From: Ahniella affigens
Lineage (GTDB): Bacteria; Pseudomonadota; Gammaproteobacteria; Xanthomonadales; Ahniellaceae
Direction of reading: 5' to 3'
Assembly (NCBI RefSeq): GCF_003015185.1
Contig: NZ_CP027860.1
Coordinates: forward strand, 1,116,001-1,180,000
DNA: 64,000 bases
In this document: positions 8,424 through 17,246 of the stretch, piece by piece
Layout: each line of letters starts with the position of its first letter
Numbering within the stretch: position 1 is the first letter of the stretch
Translations under genes and position numbers: made by a program
The notes under the pieces: model-generated
What the model was told of the DNA's origin: nothing
Seen by the model: the letters and a program-made list of their open reading frames with translations, nothing else
Database searches by the model: none

Positions 8424-8678
8424 TCACCCCGCGTTTCTGATTGGCATACTTGGATTCGGGGTGTTATCGCCGCTGGCAGCTTCGCGCGCGATGCGTCCGA
8501 TTAGCGCGCGAATGTCCTCGACCTTCCAGGCAGTGCAGCGGTCAGAGAGTTTCACGCCTTTGGGAAATCTCCCGTCCCGAACGCCCGCCCACCAATGGGA
8601 GCGGGAGACCGGGATCACTTGCAAAACGGTGGGGAGTCTTACGAAACCTGTTTCGGGCAGTTGTGTGCTGAGTTGCAT
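8424..8678 (-). CDS. AlpA-family excisionase/transcription regulator
   Basis: This 84-residue winged/MerR-like DNA-binding protein has FVRLPTVLQVIPVSRSHWW followed by GRFPKGVKLSDRCTAWKVEDI, the characteristic core of AlpA regulators (RLpeVl..tGlSrstiY...G.FP.pv.lg.r.vgW). AlpA proteins control integrase expression and excision of cryptic prophages and islands. I start at the ATG at 8678; an in-frame TTG lies at 8693. It ends seven bases before the CHC2 gene and is in the same operon. Confidence 0.85.
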   Translation of the reverse strand: MQLSTQLPETGFVRLPTVLQVIPVSRSHWWAGVRDGRFPKGVKLSDRCTAWKVEDIRALIGRIAREAASGDNTPNPSMPIRNAG

Positions 8679-8786
8679 CGGTTTGGTCCACAAAGGCCGC
8701 CACCGGCCTAAGGTCTCCTATGTTCGTCATAGGGCCCGATTTGTGAATACCGCCTTCCGGTAGCGTCTAGCCTTTGCCGGTAGCGT

Positions 8787-9713
8787 CTAAGCATTTCTTA
8801 GCCACTTGCGAACTGTCGGTTGCTCAAACCCAAGTTCACCGGCAATTGCTTCTGCGGCGCTCTCTTTGCTCCCTGGGTACTTCCCGCTTTTGTACATTTC
8901 GATTGCGCGGGCCTTCATGTCTCGGTTCTTCTTGTGCCGTTGATTTAGCCCGAGCTGCGAAAATCGATGCACATCATTGTCAGTCCGAGTTGCGACCCCA
9001 ACTTTTTTCGTCGATGATTTGTTGTAGGACGCTTGAGAACGATCCCATGCACCGTAATATCTCGCTCCAGCGGCATGTGCAAGTAGTTCTAAAGCTGCCG
9101 GGGTGTTTGCCGCCGCCGCATCAATAAAGACGATCGCCAAGGCTTCGTACAATTCCCAGTCATTCTCACAGACTGGTTTGTCAATCTCTCGCGAGTCTTC
9201 AATCCAAGTTTTGAACACTCTTGCGCTGGTGTTTCCGTCGAGTTGCATTCGTTCGCGCCCGAAGAGCAGTTGGCTGGGAAGCATCGCAACATGGTCGGCT
9301 TGCAACCAGTCGACTGACTCAATCTTTGCGAGTAGCCACTCAGCTTCGGCCTCGTCATTCTCTATGCATGCTTCCCGGTACCGCATAAGCAAATCTGCGA
9401 GCGTGCAGCGCGTATACTCGGCCCGGGCGGTCGCAACAAGCCGAAGTGCCCGGTCGGCGTCGTGCGGACCGCGAATGAAGTCCCAGCATTCGTTAGCTTC
9501 ACTCGCGAGCGGGAAACCCCGTTCGTCATCTGTGGGTATGAGAATACCTTCATTGACCGACTCAGTTCCGACGCGGAATCCAAAAAGTCTGCTTGTTGCA
9601 TCGCATCGAAAACTTCGCACAAGTGCTTCGAGAGCATCGCCGTGCGGTTGATATCCCATGCCGGCCCTGTGGCTCCTTGCGAACTCGATTAACTCAGCCA
9701 ATTGATCGCTCAT
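8787..9713 (-). CDS. Unrecognised element protein with C-terminal HTH-like segment
   Basis: This is a 308-residue, probably cytoplasmic protein with no signal peptide or membrane segment and no family that I recognise. The C-terminal 45 residues are basic and end with KESAAEAIAGELGFEQPTV followed by RKWLRNA, a helix-turn-helix of the kind that reads 'sk..aa..ia..lg.s..TV.kWl'. This suggests DNA binding. The middle contains several tryptophan- and acid-rich helices. I chose the ATG at 9713 over the GTG at 9731 because AGGTG lies at ribosome-site distance. Its position between integrase and AlpA suggests a regulatory or replication role. Confidence 0.65.
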   Translation of the reverse strand: MSDQLAELIEFARSHRAGMGYQPHGDALEALVRSFRCDATSRLFGFRVGTESVNEGILIPTDDERGFPLASEANECWDFIRGPHDADRALRLVATARAEYTRCTLADLLMRYREACIENDEAEAEWLLAKIESVDWLQADHVAMLPSQLLFGRERMQLDGNTSARVFKTWIEDSREIDKPVCENDWELYEALAIVFIDAAAANTPAALELLAHAAGARYYGAWDRSQASYNKSSTKKVGVATRTDNDVHRFSQLGLNQRHKKNRDMKARAIEMYKSGKYPGSKESAAEAIAGELGFEQPTVRKWLRNA

Positions 9714-9829
9714 TGGGCACCTGTATTGCACGCTACACGCCGCCGCCAGCGCAGCGGGTGGGGGTTGTCCGTTTTCAGCTGGCCGGTTTTCCTTTTACAT
9801 CGTTGACGCTAACAATGTTGCGCCTTGGC

Positions 9830-11062
9830 TCAACTGGATGCGTTTCGATGCATTGGTATGACATTTCGCCCGTCACTTGATTTCAGCGCTTCCAAGTAAT
9901 CCGCCCATGCCTGCATCATCCGTGCCCGTTCGGTCAGGTATTGCGCGCGATTGTAGACGGCACGGACCTTGTTCCGCTCGGCATGCGCTAGTTGCCGTTC
10001 GATCAGATCAGGTGCCCATCCCATTTCATTCAGTCGTGTGCTTGCGAGGGCGCGGAAGCCATGACCGCTCATGGTTTCCTTGTCATAGCCGAGTCGGCGC
10101 AATGCGGCGTTGATGGTGTTCTCGCTCATCGGTCGGCCGGAACTTTGCAGGCTCGGAAAGCAATACATGCCGGTTCCCGTCAATGGGTGAAGCTCGCGAA
10201 GGATTGCCAGTGCTTGCGTAGCGAGCGGGACAATGTGTGCCTCTCGCATCTTCATGCGTGCTGCGGGAATCCGCCACGTTGCGGCCTGGAAGTCGATTTC
10301 TGCCCATTGCATGGCGCGAAGCTCGCCCGGGCGGACAAACAGCAAGGGCGCCAGACGAAGGGCGCAACGGGTCGCGAACTGGCCTTGGTAGCCATCCAGC
10401 GCCCGAAGCAGGGCGCTGATCTCGGTCGGGTCGGTAATAGCAGCCCGTGGCGTGGAGACCACTGGCGCAAGCGCGCCCCGAAGGTCTGCGCTCGGGTCCC
10501 GCTCGGCCAAGCCATGGCCGATGGCATATCGGAAAATCTGCCCGGCCCGCTGCTTGGCACGGTGCGCGGATTCGCGAGCGCCTCGGCCTTCGATCCGCTT
10601 CAAGACTCCGAGCAATTCAGGCGCCGTAATTTCACCAATTGGCCGGGAGCCAAGCCAAGGCAGCAAGTCGTTTGCCAGTACCGCATGGGCGCGTTCATAC
10701 GTCGCCGGGGCCATCTTGGCCTTCTGTTTCTCAAGCCAGCTTGTGGCAACCGCCTTGAATGAATTTTCCGACGCGACTTTGGCCGCTTGCTTGGCAGATC
10801 GTTTGATGGCCGCCGGGTCCTTCCCATCGCGCAGCATCGTGCGCGCGTCGTCTCTGCGTCGTCTTGCTTCTGCAAGGCTCACTTCGGGGTAGGTGCCAAA
10901 CGAAAGCAATTGCTCTTTCCCGCTGACGCGGTACTTCATTCGCCAGAGTTTGGAACCGCTCTCCTTGACCAACAGATAGAGACCGCCGCCGTCTTGGTAC
11001 TTCTTGCCGGCGGCCAAGCTGTTCAATTCCTTGGCATTCAGTTGGTTGATCTTGCGGAGCAT
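9830..11062 (-). CDS. Tyrosine-type site-specific integrase (P4-like)
   Basis: This 410-residue recombinase would catalyse integration and excision of the element at tRNA-Arg. The N-terminus (KYQDGGGLYLLVKESG...YRVSGK...LSFGTYPEVSLAEAR) is the DUF4102 domain typical of P4-type integrases. The core-binding domain follows. The catalytic domain shows the first Arg in FVRPGELRAMQW, the His-x-x-Arg box HGFRALASTRL, and the late His and nucleophilic Tyr in LAHAERNKVRAVYNRAQY. The open frame reaches 11176, but the ATG at 11062 matches the family start. It lies 172 bases from the tRNA, with its 5' end toward the attachment site. Confidence 0.93.
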   Translation of the reverse strand: MLRKINQLNAKELNSLAAGKKYQDGGGLYLLVKESGSKLWRMKYRVSGKEQLLSFGTYPEVSLAEARRRRDDARTMLRDGKDPAAIKRSAKQAAKVASENSFKAVATSWLEKQKAKMAPATYERAHAVLANDLLPWLGSRPIGEITAPELLGVLKRIEGRGARESAHRAKQRAGQIFRYAIGHGLAERDPSADLRGALAPVVSTPRAAITDPTEISALLRALDGYQGQFATRCALRLAPLLFVRPGELRAMQWAEIDFQAATWRIPAARMKMREAHIVPLATQALAILRELHPLTGTGMYCFPSLQSSGRPMSENTINAALRRLGYDKETMSGHGFRALASTRLNEMGWAPDLIERQLAHAERNKVRAVYNRAQYLTERARMMQAWADYLEALKSSDGRNVIPMHRNASS

Positions 11063-11088
11063 TGTCGATTCTCCTTCGATACCCCCAA

Positions 11089-11160
11089 CAGGGGAGAAGT
11101 ACCCCGAACAGTACCCCCACTTGGCGCTGGATTCAATTGGACGGTATCGTACCCCCTGAA
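11089..11160. promoter_or_regulatory. Cluster of GTACCCC repeats, candidate integrase arm sites
   Basis: GTACCCC occurs at 11099-11105, 11111-11117 and 11149-11155, between the integrase gene and the right attachment site. A fourth copy lies at 3115-3121, just inside the left attachment site. Short direct repeats flanking the core on the element side are typical arm-type binding sites of tyrosine integrases. This is inferred from position and repetition only. Confidence 0.5.
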
Positions 11161-11164
11161 ACGA

Positions 11165-11189
11165 CAAACCCCGCACGGGGCGGGGCTTT
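11165..11189 (-). terminator. Probable terminator downstream of tRNA-Arg
   Basis: Reading leftward, CCCCGC and GCGGGG form a six-base stem around a five-base loop, extended by AAA/TTT flanks. It lies about 46 bases after the tRNA 3' end and inside the integrated element. The T run is short, so efficiency is uncertain. Confidence 0.5.
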
Positions 11190-11234
11190 GGGCGGGATTC
11201 CTGGATTTCGCTGGACCCTGAAGAAACCTGATAT

Positions 11235-11311
11235 GGCGTCCTCGGCCGGAGTCGAACCGGCGACCTTCCGCTTAGGAGGCGAACGCTCTATCCAACTGAG
11301 CTACGAGGACT
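11235..11311 (-). tRNA. tRNA-Arg (anticodon CCU), with encoded CCA
   Basis: The reverse strand gives a full cloverleaf. The acceptor GTCCTCG pairs with CGAGGAC, the D-arm contains AGCTCAGTTGGATAGAGC, the anticodon arm is TTCGC-CTCCTAA-GCGGA with CCT as positions 34-36, and the T-arm contains GGTTCGACTCC. The last three bases are CCA. The 3' 24 bases are duplicated at 3027-3050 as the other end of the integrative element, so this copy is the functional tRNA restored by integration. Confidence 0.95.
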
Positions 11312-11408
11312 TTGGGGGCTGATTTGCATGCATCGCAACATGCTCGTCCCGCAATGGTAGCGGGCCGGTTTCGATTGCTGCAATTGCTGCACGCGCAGAA
11401 AGACGCCC

Positions 11409-11435
11409 GAAATCGGCGTTGTTCGCGCCGATTTC
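11409..11435. terminator. Perfect 10-bp hairpin after fabI
   Basis: GAAATCGGCG at 11409-11418 pairs perfectly with CGCCGATTTC at 11426-11435 around a seven-base loop. It lies 28 bases beyond the fabI stop. No clear T run follows on the reverse strand, so it may be a terminator or an RNA-stabilising hairpin. Confidence 0.5.
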
Positions 11436-11463
11436 GATGTGCAAAACCGTTGTACTTGTGGAA

Positions 11464-12249
11464 TCAATCCAGCCCGGTCATCCCGAGGACGTTGTAGCCG
11501 GCGTCCACGTAGGTGATCTCGCCGGTCACGCCCAGGGCCAGGTCGGAGCACATGAACGCGGCAACGTTGCCGACATCCTCAATGGTCACGGATCGGCGCA
11601 TCGGAGCGGCGCTTTCGACGTGGTCGAGCATCTTACGGAAATTGGCGATGCCGGCTGCGGCCAGTGTCTTGATGGGGCCGGCCGAAATGCCATTGACGCG
11701 GATGCCATCGGGCCCCATGGCGCGGGCCATGTAGCGGACATTGGCTTCCAGGCTGGCTTTGGCCAGACCCATGACGTTGTAGTTTGCAAGCGCCCGCACG
11801 GCACCGAGGTAGGTCAAGGTCAGGATCGCGCTGTTGTGGCCCTTCATGTAAGGCCGGAATGCCTTGCCCAGCGCCGACAGGCTGTAGGCCGAAATGTCGT
11901 GCGCGATACGGAAGCTCTCGCGGGAGATTGCATCCAGGAAATCGCCCTGGATCGACTCGCGTGGCGCGAAGCCAACCGAATGCACCAGGATGTCGATTTG
12001 CGGCCAGGCCTCGCCCAGATTCTTGGCGAGGGCATCGATCTGCTCATCAGAGGCGACGTCGCACGGAAACACGAGCGAGCTGCCAAATTCCTTGGCCGCC
12101 GACTCCACACGGTCCTTCAGGCGCTCGTTCTGATAGCTGAAGGCCAGTTCCGCACCTTCGCGGTGCATGGCTTCGGCAATGCCCGTTGCGATCGAGCGAT
12201 CGCTGGCGATACCAATGATCAGGGCGCGTTTGCCGGTCAGAAATCCCAT
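11464..12249 (-). CDS. fabI: Enoyl-ACP reductase (NADH) FabI
   Basis: This 261-residue enzyme of the short-chain dehydrogenase fold catalyses the last reduction of each fatty-acid elongation cycle. Its start [20 protein letters not shown] is the FabI dinucleotide-binding pattern (GxxxxxSI). The middle has [11 protein letters not shown], and the catalytic pair is Tyr-x6-Lys in [13 protein letters not shown], as in FabI rather than the Tyr-x3-Lys of most short-chain dehydrogenases. The C-terminal [13 protein letters not shown] is also typical. It sits just outside the integrative element beyond tRNA-Arg, as a single leftward gene. Confidence 0.96.
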   Translation of the reverse strand: MGFLTGKRALIIGIASDRSIATGIAEAMHREGAELAFSYQNERLKDRVESAAKEFGSSLVFPCDVASDEQIDALAKNLGEAWPQIDILVHSVGFAPRESIQGDFLDAISRESFRIAHDISAYSLSALGKAFRPYMKGHNSAILTLTYLGAVRALANYNVMGLAKASLEANVRYMARAMGPDGIRVNGISAGPIKTLAAAGIANFRKMLDHVESAAPMRRSVTIEDVGNVAAFMCSDLALGVTGEITYVDAGYNVLGMTGLD

Positions 12250-12523
12250 GGTGGCTCCAAGTCAATAAAAGGTCAGCGGCACATGGTAACGGCAATGACC
12301 TCGGCCGGGCATCTCTTTCAAACGCTTGTTGCAGGCCGTCTCGAAGCTGAATTGGCGGCCATGGTCGTCCCCCCGCAGCGATGAGAATTGCTTGGACAAT
12401 CGCTACACTCCTTCGCAAGTGTCTGATTGCGCCCATCTTGGACGCTCAGGCCCGCACCGAACCCGGCAGGTGTCCGGGCTTGCTGCCCTTTGAAACCACA
12501 AGAATGCGAGAACTGACCGACCC

Positions 12524-14368
12524 ATGACCCAAGGCCTGGCGTTGAATGCCGAGATGATCCTGGTTCTTTGCCTGGTGCTCTTGACCTTGGTTCTGTTTTC
12601 GTTCGAATGGCTGCGCGCCGACCTCGTGGCGCTGCTCATGCTGGTGGTCATCGGCATTGCCAATCTGGTGCCTGCCGAGCATCTGTTCACGGGGTTCGCC
12701 GGTAACGCGGTGATTGCCATCATGGCAACGATGATCCTGGGGGCAGGGCTCGATCGAACCGGCGTGCTCGGTTTTGCCGCGTCGTTTATCCTGGACTTGT
12801 CAAAGGGCGACGAAAAACGGTTGATCCTGGTGCTCTGTGCGGTCACAGGGCTCGTGTCGGCGGTGATGCAGAACCCAGCCGTCGCCGCATTGTTCCTGCC
12901 GGTTGCCAGCCGCATCTCCAGCCGCACCGGCCTACCGCTGTTTCGGCTGCTGTTGCCGATGGCTGGTTGCATCATTCTGGGCGGCACCCTGACAATGGTC
13001 GGTAACTCGCCGCAAATCCTGCTCAACGACCTGATTGGCTCAATCAACAAGAACCTGCCCAGCGGCGCCGACACGCTGGAGCCGGTGCACATGTTTGCGG
13101 TGACGCCGATTGGCCTCGCATTGCTGCTGTTTGGCCTTGGTTACTACTATTGGTTTTGGGAGCGGGTTGGCCCCAAGCGTGATGAGGATGCCCGGCAGAA
13201 CGTCACGCCGCGTGCGACCGAGAGCTACTTCGAGCAGACCTATCGCATCGAGGGCGAAACCTTTGAGTTCGAGGTTCTGGCCGAGAGCAATCTGGTCGGC
13301 AAGTCCATTGCCGAGATCGAATCGCTAGCGTCGACACCTCTGATTCTTGCGATCAAGACTGGTGACGACGCTCGCTTTGCGCCCTATGCGGATCAGATTG
13401 TCCAGGCCGGGACCTTGCTCGGCGTGCTTGGGCCGCGCGACGATCTGCTGGAGTGGGCCGATATTCAGAGTTTGAAAGAGTTGCCCGGACAGCCGAATTT
13501 TGCGCCCATGTTCAATCCGAGCCGGGCCGGCATTGCCGAGGCGGTGGTGCCGCCGAACTCGCGCTACATCGGTCAGAAGGTCGGCGAACTGCGGCTCCGC
13601 AAGCGCTATGGCATTGCCGTGCTGGCGCTGAATCGCGGCGACAAAGTGTGGCGCGAGGACTTGCGCGGCCGCACGATCCGGCAGGGCGATACGCTCGTGT
13701 TTCATGGTGCGTGGCGCGACCTCGCGAATGCGGCCGATGACCGCGACTTCGTGGTGGTGACTGACTACCCGAAGGAGCAGGAGCGGACGCACCGCGTACC
13801 CCAGGCGTTGGCCTTTTTCGGACTCGCAATGGCACTGGCTCTGGTCAGTGATTTGCCACTGCCGATCGCGTTGTTGACCGGTGCCATGGGCATGCTGCTG
13901 ACCGGCGTGCTGAGCATGGACGAGGCCTATCACGCCATCAACTGGCGCACGATCTTTCTGATGGCGTCGTTGATTCCGCTTGGCTGGGCTGTGGATTCCT
14001 CTGGTGCGGCAGCGTTTGTGGCGCAGGAGGTATTAGCGGTGCTCGGTGACGTGCCGATTTGGGCACTGGAGCTGGCGCTCGCGATCCTGACCACGCTGTT
14101 TGCCTTGGTGATGTCGCAGGTCGGTGCGGCCATTGTGATGGTGCCGATGGCGGTGAACTTTGCGCTCGCGGCCAATGGTGATCCGACTGAATTTGCGCTG
14201 ATCGCTACGCTCGCGGCATCGAACAATTTCATGACCACGTCAAACCCGGTGTTTGCACTGATTGCCGGTCCGGCCAGCTACTCCCGGCGCGAACTGTGGC
14301 GCGCTGGTCTGCCGATGATGGCGGGCTACATCGTGATCATCATCGTGATGGTCAACTTGGTGTTCTAG
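12524..14368 (+). CDS. SLC13-family transporter with two TrkA-C (RCK) domains
   Basis: This 614-residue inner-membrane protein has an N-terminal half with about five hydrophobic helices (residues 8-190) and SAVMQNPAVAALFLPVA, where the Asn-Pro loop is typical of the SLC13/CitMHS/ArsB superfamily. Two consecutive soluble TrkA-C type domains follow at about residues 235-400, each with a (S/N)xLVGKSIAEI or SRYIGQKVGELRLRKRYGI element. The C-terminal half resumes with further helices and the second loop SNNFMTTSNPVF. Homologues are annotated as sulphate, dicarboxylate or unknown anion transporters, and the substrate cannot be told from sequence. Confidence 0.88.
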   Translation: MTQGLALNAEMILVLCLVLLTLVLFSFEWLRADLVALLMLVVIGIANLVPAEHLFTGFAGNAVIAIMATMILGAGLDRTGVLGFAASFILDLSKGDEKRLILVLCAVTGLVSAVMQNPAVAALFLPVASRISSRTGLPLFRLLLPMAGCIILGGTLTMVGNSPQILLNDLIGSINKNLPSGADTLEPVHMFAVTPIGLALLLFGLGYYYWFWERVGPKRDEDARQNVTPRATESYFEQTYRIEGETFEFEVLAESNLVGKSIAEIESLASTPLILAIKTGDDARFAPYADQIVQAGTLLGVLGPRDDLLEWADIQSLKELPGQPNFAPMFNPSRAGIAEAVVPPNSRYIGQKVGELRLRKRYGIAVLALNRGDKVWREDLRGRTIRQGDTLVFHGAWRDLANAADDRDFVVVTDYPKEQERTHRVPQALAFFGLAMALALVSDLPLPIALLTGAMGMLLTGVLSMDEAYHAINWRTIFLMASLIPLGWAVDSSGAAAFVAQEVLAVLGDVPIWALELALAILTTLFALVMSQVGAAIVMVPMAVNFALAANGDPTEFALIATLAASNNFMTTSNPVFALIAGPASYSRRELWRAGLPMMAGYIVIIIVMVNLVF

Positions 14369-14413
14369 CACCAGGCCGTCCAACACCGGGCGTTCCAGCA
14401 CCGGGCGTTCTCA
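14369..14413. repeat. Three 15-bp tandem units after the SLC13 gene
   Basis: CACCAGGCCGTCCAA, CACCGGGCGTTCCAG and CACCGGGCGTTCTCA follow each other without gap directly after the stop codon. This is a minor low-copy repeat, with no function visible. Confidence 0.6.
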
Positions 14414-14582
14414 GGACCTCCGCCACGTTCAGACCTGCAAGGCATCCAACACCGTCCCCGTCCGGACTGTTGCGAGCGGTCCAATTCGGGCGTGCGGCCT
14501 GGCAGTCGCCTTCAAGGTTGCCGCGCCCTGGCGTCTACCCGAGCACCCGCATCGACATCTGCGATGCGAGTGCAGCTTGGGC

Positions 14583-17231
14583 TCACCAAGTTTTGGCCAG
14601 TGCCTCGCGCTTGGCGGCGCATTGGCGCACTTGCTCGACTGCTTGTGCCAAGGCGCGAGGGCCACTCTCAAGGTCCTTGACCTTCTCTCCATAGAACGCC
14701 TCGATGGCCTGCGCACCAGCCTCGCTGCATTGCGTGCCGCTTGCAAATGTCGAGATCTTGCCTCGCCAAACAGCCGGGATCTTGTTGCTGATTGCGTCGT
14801 GCTGAGTTTTCAGAAACGCCCAGACCTTGTCGTGCAGCGCTGGATTCTCCAGCAGGCCGTAGAGCACCGTGCCCGTTTCGCTAGACTTCAGGACCGGGTC
14901 AAGCGTCAAGTCCAACGCCATTTGCAGGGCTTCGTCGGTGTTGACAGCGCCGAGCGCCCGAAGCATTGCGCCGCGTTGAATCGGGTCCTCATTGCGGCTG
15001 AGTTGTGTGTTGATCTGCGCGATGGCGCTCGCCTGGTTCTTCAGCACCACGGCGTAAAGACTTGCGGCGACGAAATCGGGATGGATGTCGGTCGTGACGA
15101 GGCCGGGCTTCTTCGTGTTCAGCAACTGCTTGCCTTGACGCGCCATCGCGTCAACGAGCTTGGCCGGACGACCATCGCGTAGCAACGCATCGACCAACGT
15201 CGAACGCAGCACGCGCGTGTCGTCGGTGTCCTGAGCTTGATGCACAAAGCCCATCCGTTCCAGCCGATCGCCCCAGTATTTCACCAGCATGCGATCGATT
15301 GCCGCTTGTTGATCTGGATCGGCCACATGGTGTTTCAGAAACACCAACGAGCCGAGCGGGGCCGACACGACGTTCGCCAACTCACCCGTCGCGAATACCG
15401 GTGCGCGGGTCAGGTAGTCGCGCGTTTTGCTGGTGCCGGCATTCAAGGCGGCGTTGATACTGTCGGCCAGGGCCATCTGCTCGCTCAGCGGCAGTTCGCG
15501 GAAATTGTCAAACAGGGTCTGCTCGGATTTGGGATCCAACTGGAAGCGGTAGTAGCCGGCACTGTCTGCATTCGGGTGCACGAAGCTCGGACACTTGGTC
15601 ATCGGCGCTGGCAGCGTCGCCTCGGCCGAATCGATCAGCTTGCAAAAACGACTACGCCGATCCATGCCGCCCAGGCGGGCGCAAAAAGGTACTTGCCATA
15701 GGGCGTCGGCAGTGAAGCTGGCGCCGATGGGGCGGTAGCGCGATTGCACGACCTTGATGCTCGGCTGTTTGCCGCTGCATTGCACGGTGACCTTCAGCAG
15801 GGGCACATTGGCCTGATCGGTAAAGCTGGCGAAAGCCTGTTTGAGGCGATCCGGTTCGGTTGATTCAGCGGCGAATGAATGGATCAGGTCGGCGCTCGTG
15901 GCATTGCCAAACGCGAATCGCCGCATATGGCCACGCAATGCCTTCTGGAATTTCTCCGGCGTCAAATAGTGCTCAAACATCGTCAGCACGGCGGCACCTT
16001 TCTGATACGTGATGCCGTCGAATGCGGCACCGATGTCCGTGTAGTCATCGATCGGCTGATGGATCCGGCGCGCGCTGGCCAGACTGTCGGAATCCATCGC
16101 CCAGAGCCCACCTTCAACCCGGCTGATATCCGCGCGAAGGGTCGGATACAGCTCAGGCAGGATGCGGCCCTGAATCCAGCTGGCAAAGGCTTCGTTGAGC
16201 CAGAGATCGTCCCACCAGGGCATGGTGACCAAGTTGCCGAACCATTGATGCGCAAGTTCATGCACGTGCGTGCCCAGTGCGCGGCGGCGGAGTGTGGTCG
16301 ACTCGTTCGGAGACGCAAACATCAATGCCTCGCGATAAGTGATCAGACCGGCGTTTTCCATGGCGCCGTAAGCAAAGTCTGGCGCGGCCAGCAGATCGAG
16401 CTTGTCGTAGGGATAACCGTAATCGAAGTAGCGCTCCAGCGCGAGCACCTGCTTCGCTGTCTCGCCAAGCATGTAGTCCATGCGGGCGCTTTGGCCCTTG
16501 GCAGCAATGCCGCGCAACGGAATCGCATTCGGGCGCCGGGGACTCGGGGCTATTGCGGTTGCCTTGCGAATCTCCCAGGGACCCACCGCAAACGCGATCA
16601 GATACGTAGGCAGCGGTTTCGTGGTGGCAAACTGATGTTCCATCCAGTTGTCGGCCAGATTCTTGGTGCTGACTTCCGATGTATTGGCGATGACCGTGTC
16701 CGACTTCGGCGCGGCGATTCGAATGGTCCACGGTGTCTTGAAAGCCGGCTCATCGAAGCACGGAAACGCATTGCGGGCCCCGAGCGGCTCCATTTGCGTC
16801 ATGACATACGATTCGCCATCGCGCTTGACTTGGTAGGCGCCTTCGAGACGCTGATTGTAAGGCGCCGTGTAAGCCATGCTGAGCCTGGCCTGGCCAACCG
16901 CAGCAGGCTCGGCGAGATCAATTCGGACCAGTCCTGCCTCGTCCAGCACACGGGTCGCTTTGGCGTCGATTGCGCGTTCGCCCTGCTTGAAGCTCAAGGC
17001 GCCAAGCTGGCTATCGCGGGCATGCATCCAGAACACTTTGGTGCTGGTCTTGACGTCGATGGCAATGTCGACCGAACCCGAAAAACTGCTGGCGCGTGGG
17101 TCCATGCGCAGGGATACGTCATACGCAGCGGGCACGACATCCTTAGGCAGTTGGCCCCGGGGTATCGCGTCTTCTGCAAAGGCAGTTGTAGCCAGCATCA
17201 ACCAAAGAACAGCGACTCGATTCAAGAACAT
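14583..17231 (-). CDS. Secreted M1-family zinc aminopeptidase
   Basis: This 882-residue enzyme starts with a signal peptide (MFLNRVAVLWLMLATTAFA, then EDA), so it acts in the periplasm or outside. It removes N-terminal amino acids from peptides. The exopeptidase motif GAMEN is near residue 287 and the zinc motif HELAHQWFGN near 322, followed by the distal glutamate in LNEAFASW. The C-terminal 350 residues resemble the helical ERAP1-like domain. An upstream GTG at 17246 is in frame, but GGGGAAGG stands directly before the ATG at 17231 and this choice gives a clean signal peptide. It is monocistronic. Confidence 0.92.
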   Translation of the reverse strand: MFLNRVAVLWLMLATTAFAEDAIPRGQLPKDVVPAAYDVSLRMDPRASSFSGSVDIAIDVKTSTKVFWMHARDSQLGALSFKQGERAIDAKATRVLDEAGLVRIDLAEPAAVGQARLSMAYTAPYNQRLEGAYQVKRDGESYVMTQMEPLGARNAFPCFDEPAFKTPWTIRIAAPKSDTVIANTSEVSTKNLADNWMEHQFATTKPLPTYLIAFAVGPWEIRKATAIAPSPRRPNAIPLRGIAAKGQSARMDYMLGETAKQVLALERYFDYGYPYDKLDLLAAPDFAYGAMENAGLITYREALMFASPNESTTLRRRALGTHVHELAHQWFGNLVTMPWWDDLWLNEAFASWIQGRILPELYPTLRADISRVEGGLWAMDSDSLASARRIHQPIDDYTDIGAAFDGITYQKGAAVLTMFEHYLTPEKFQKALRGHMRRFAFGNATSADLIHSFAAESTEPDRLKQAFASFTDQANVPLLKVTVQCSGKQPSIKVVQSRYRPIGASFTADALWQVPFCARLGGMDRRSRFCKLIDSAEATLPAPMTKCPSFVHPNADSAGYYRFQLDPKSEQTLFDNFRELPLSEQMALADSINAALNAGTSKTRDYLTRAPVFATGELANVVSAPLGSLVFLKHHVADPDQQAAIDRMLVKYWGDRLERMGFVHQAQDTDDTRVLRSTLVDALLRDGRPAKLVDAMARQGKQLLNTKKPGLVTTDIHPDFVAASLYAVVLKNQASAIAQINTQLSRNEDPIQRGAMLRALGAVNTDEALQMALDLTLDPVLKSSETGTVLYGLLENPALHDKVWAFLKTQHDAISNKIPAVWRGKISTFASGTQCSEAGAQAIEAFYGEKVKDLESGPRALAQAVEQVRQCAAKREALAKTW

Positions 17232-17246
17232 TGACCTTCCCCACAC

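Larger units (their letters stand above)
3027..11258. mobile_element. 8.2-kb integrative element in the 3' end of tRNA-Arg(CCU)
   Basis: An exact 24-base direct repeat occurs at 3027-3050 and 11235-11258. The right copy is the 3' end of tRNA-Arg, and the tyrosine integrase lies directly next to it, the classical arrangement for tRNA-targeted elements. Between the repeats are integrase, an unknown gene, an AlpA-like regulator, a CHC2 primase piece and a TOPRIM/RecA-like replication protein, all leftward. An XRE-ImmA plus DUF4411 pair and an HNH protein are read rightward. I see no capsid, tail, terminase or conjugation genes. This resembles a P4-like satellite or small genomic island carrying defence-type cargo rather than a full prophage. 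Confidence 0.88.

Noticed and set aside
11063-11176. N-terminal extension of the integrase
   Set aside because: It runs through the GTACCCC repeats and terminator-like region. The DUF4102 domain starts at the ATG at 11062.
15879-17234. 451-codon frame opposite the M1 aminopeptidase
   Set aside because: Antisense shadow. The peptidase motifs on the other strand are complete.
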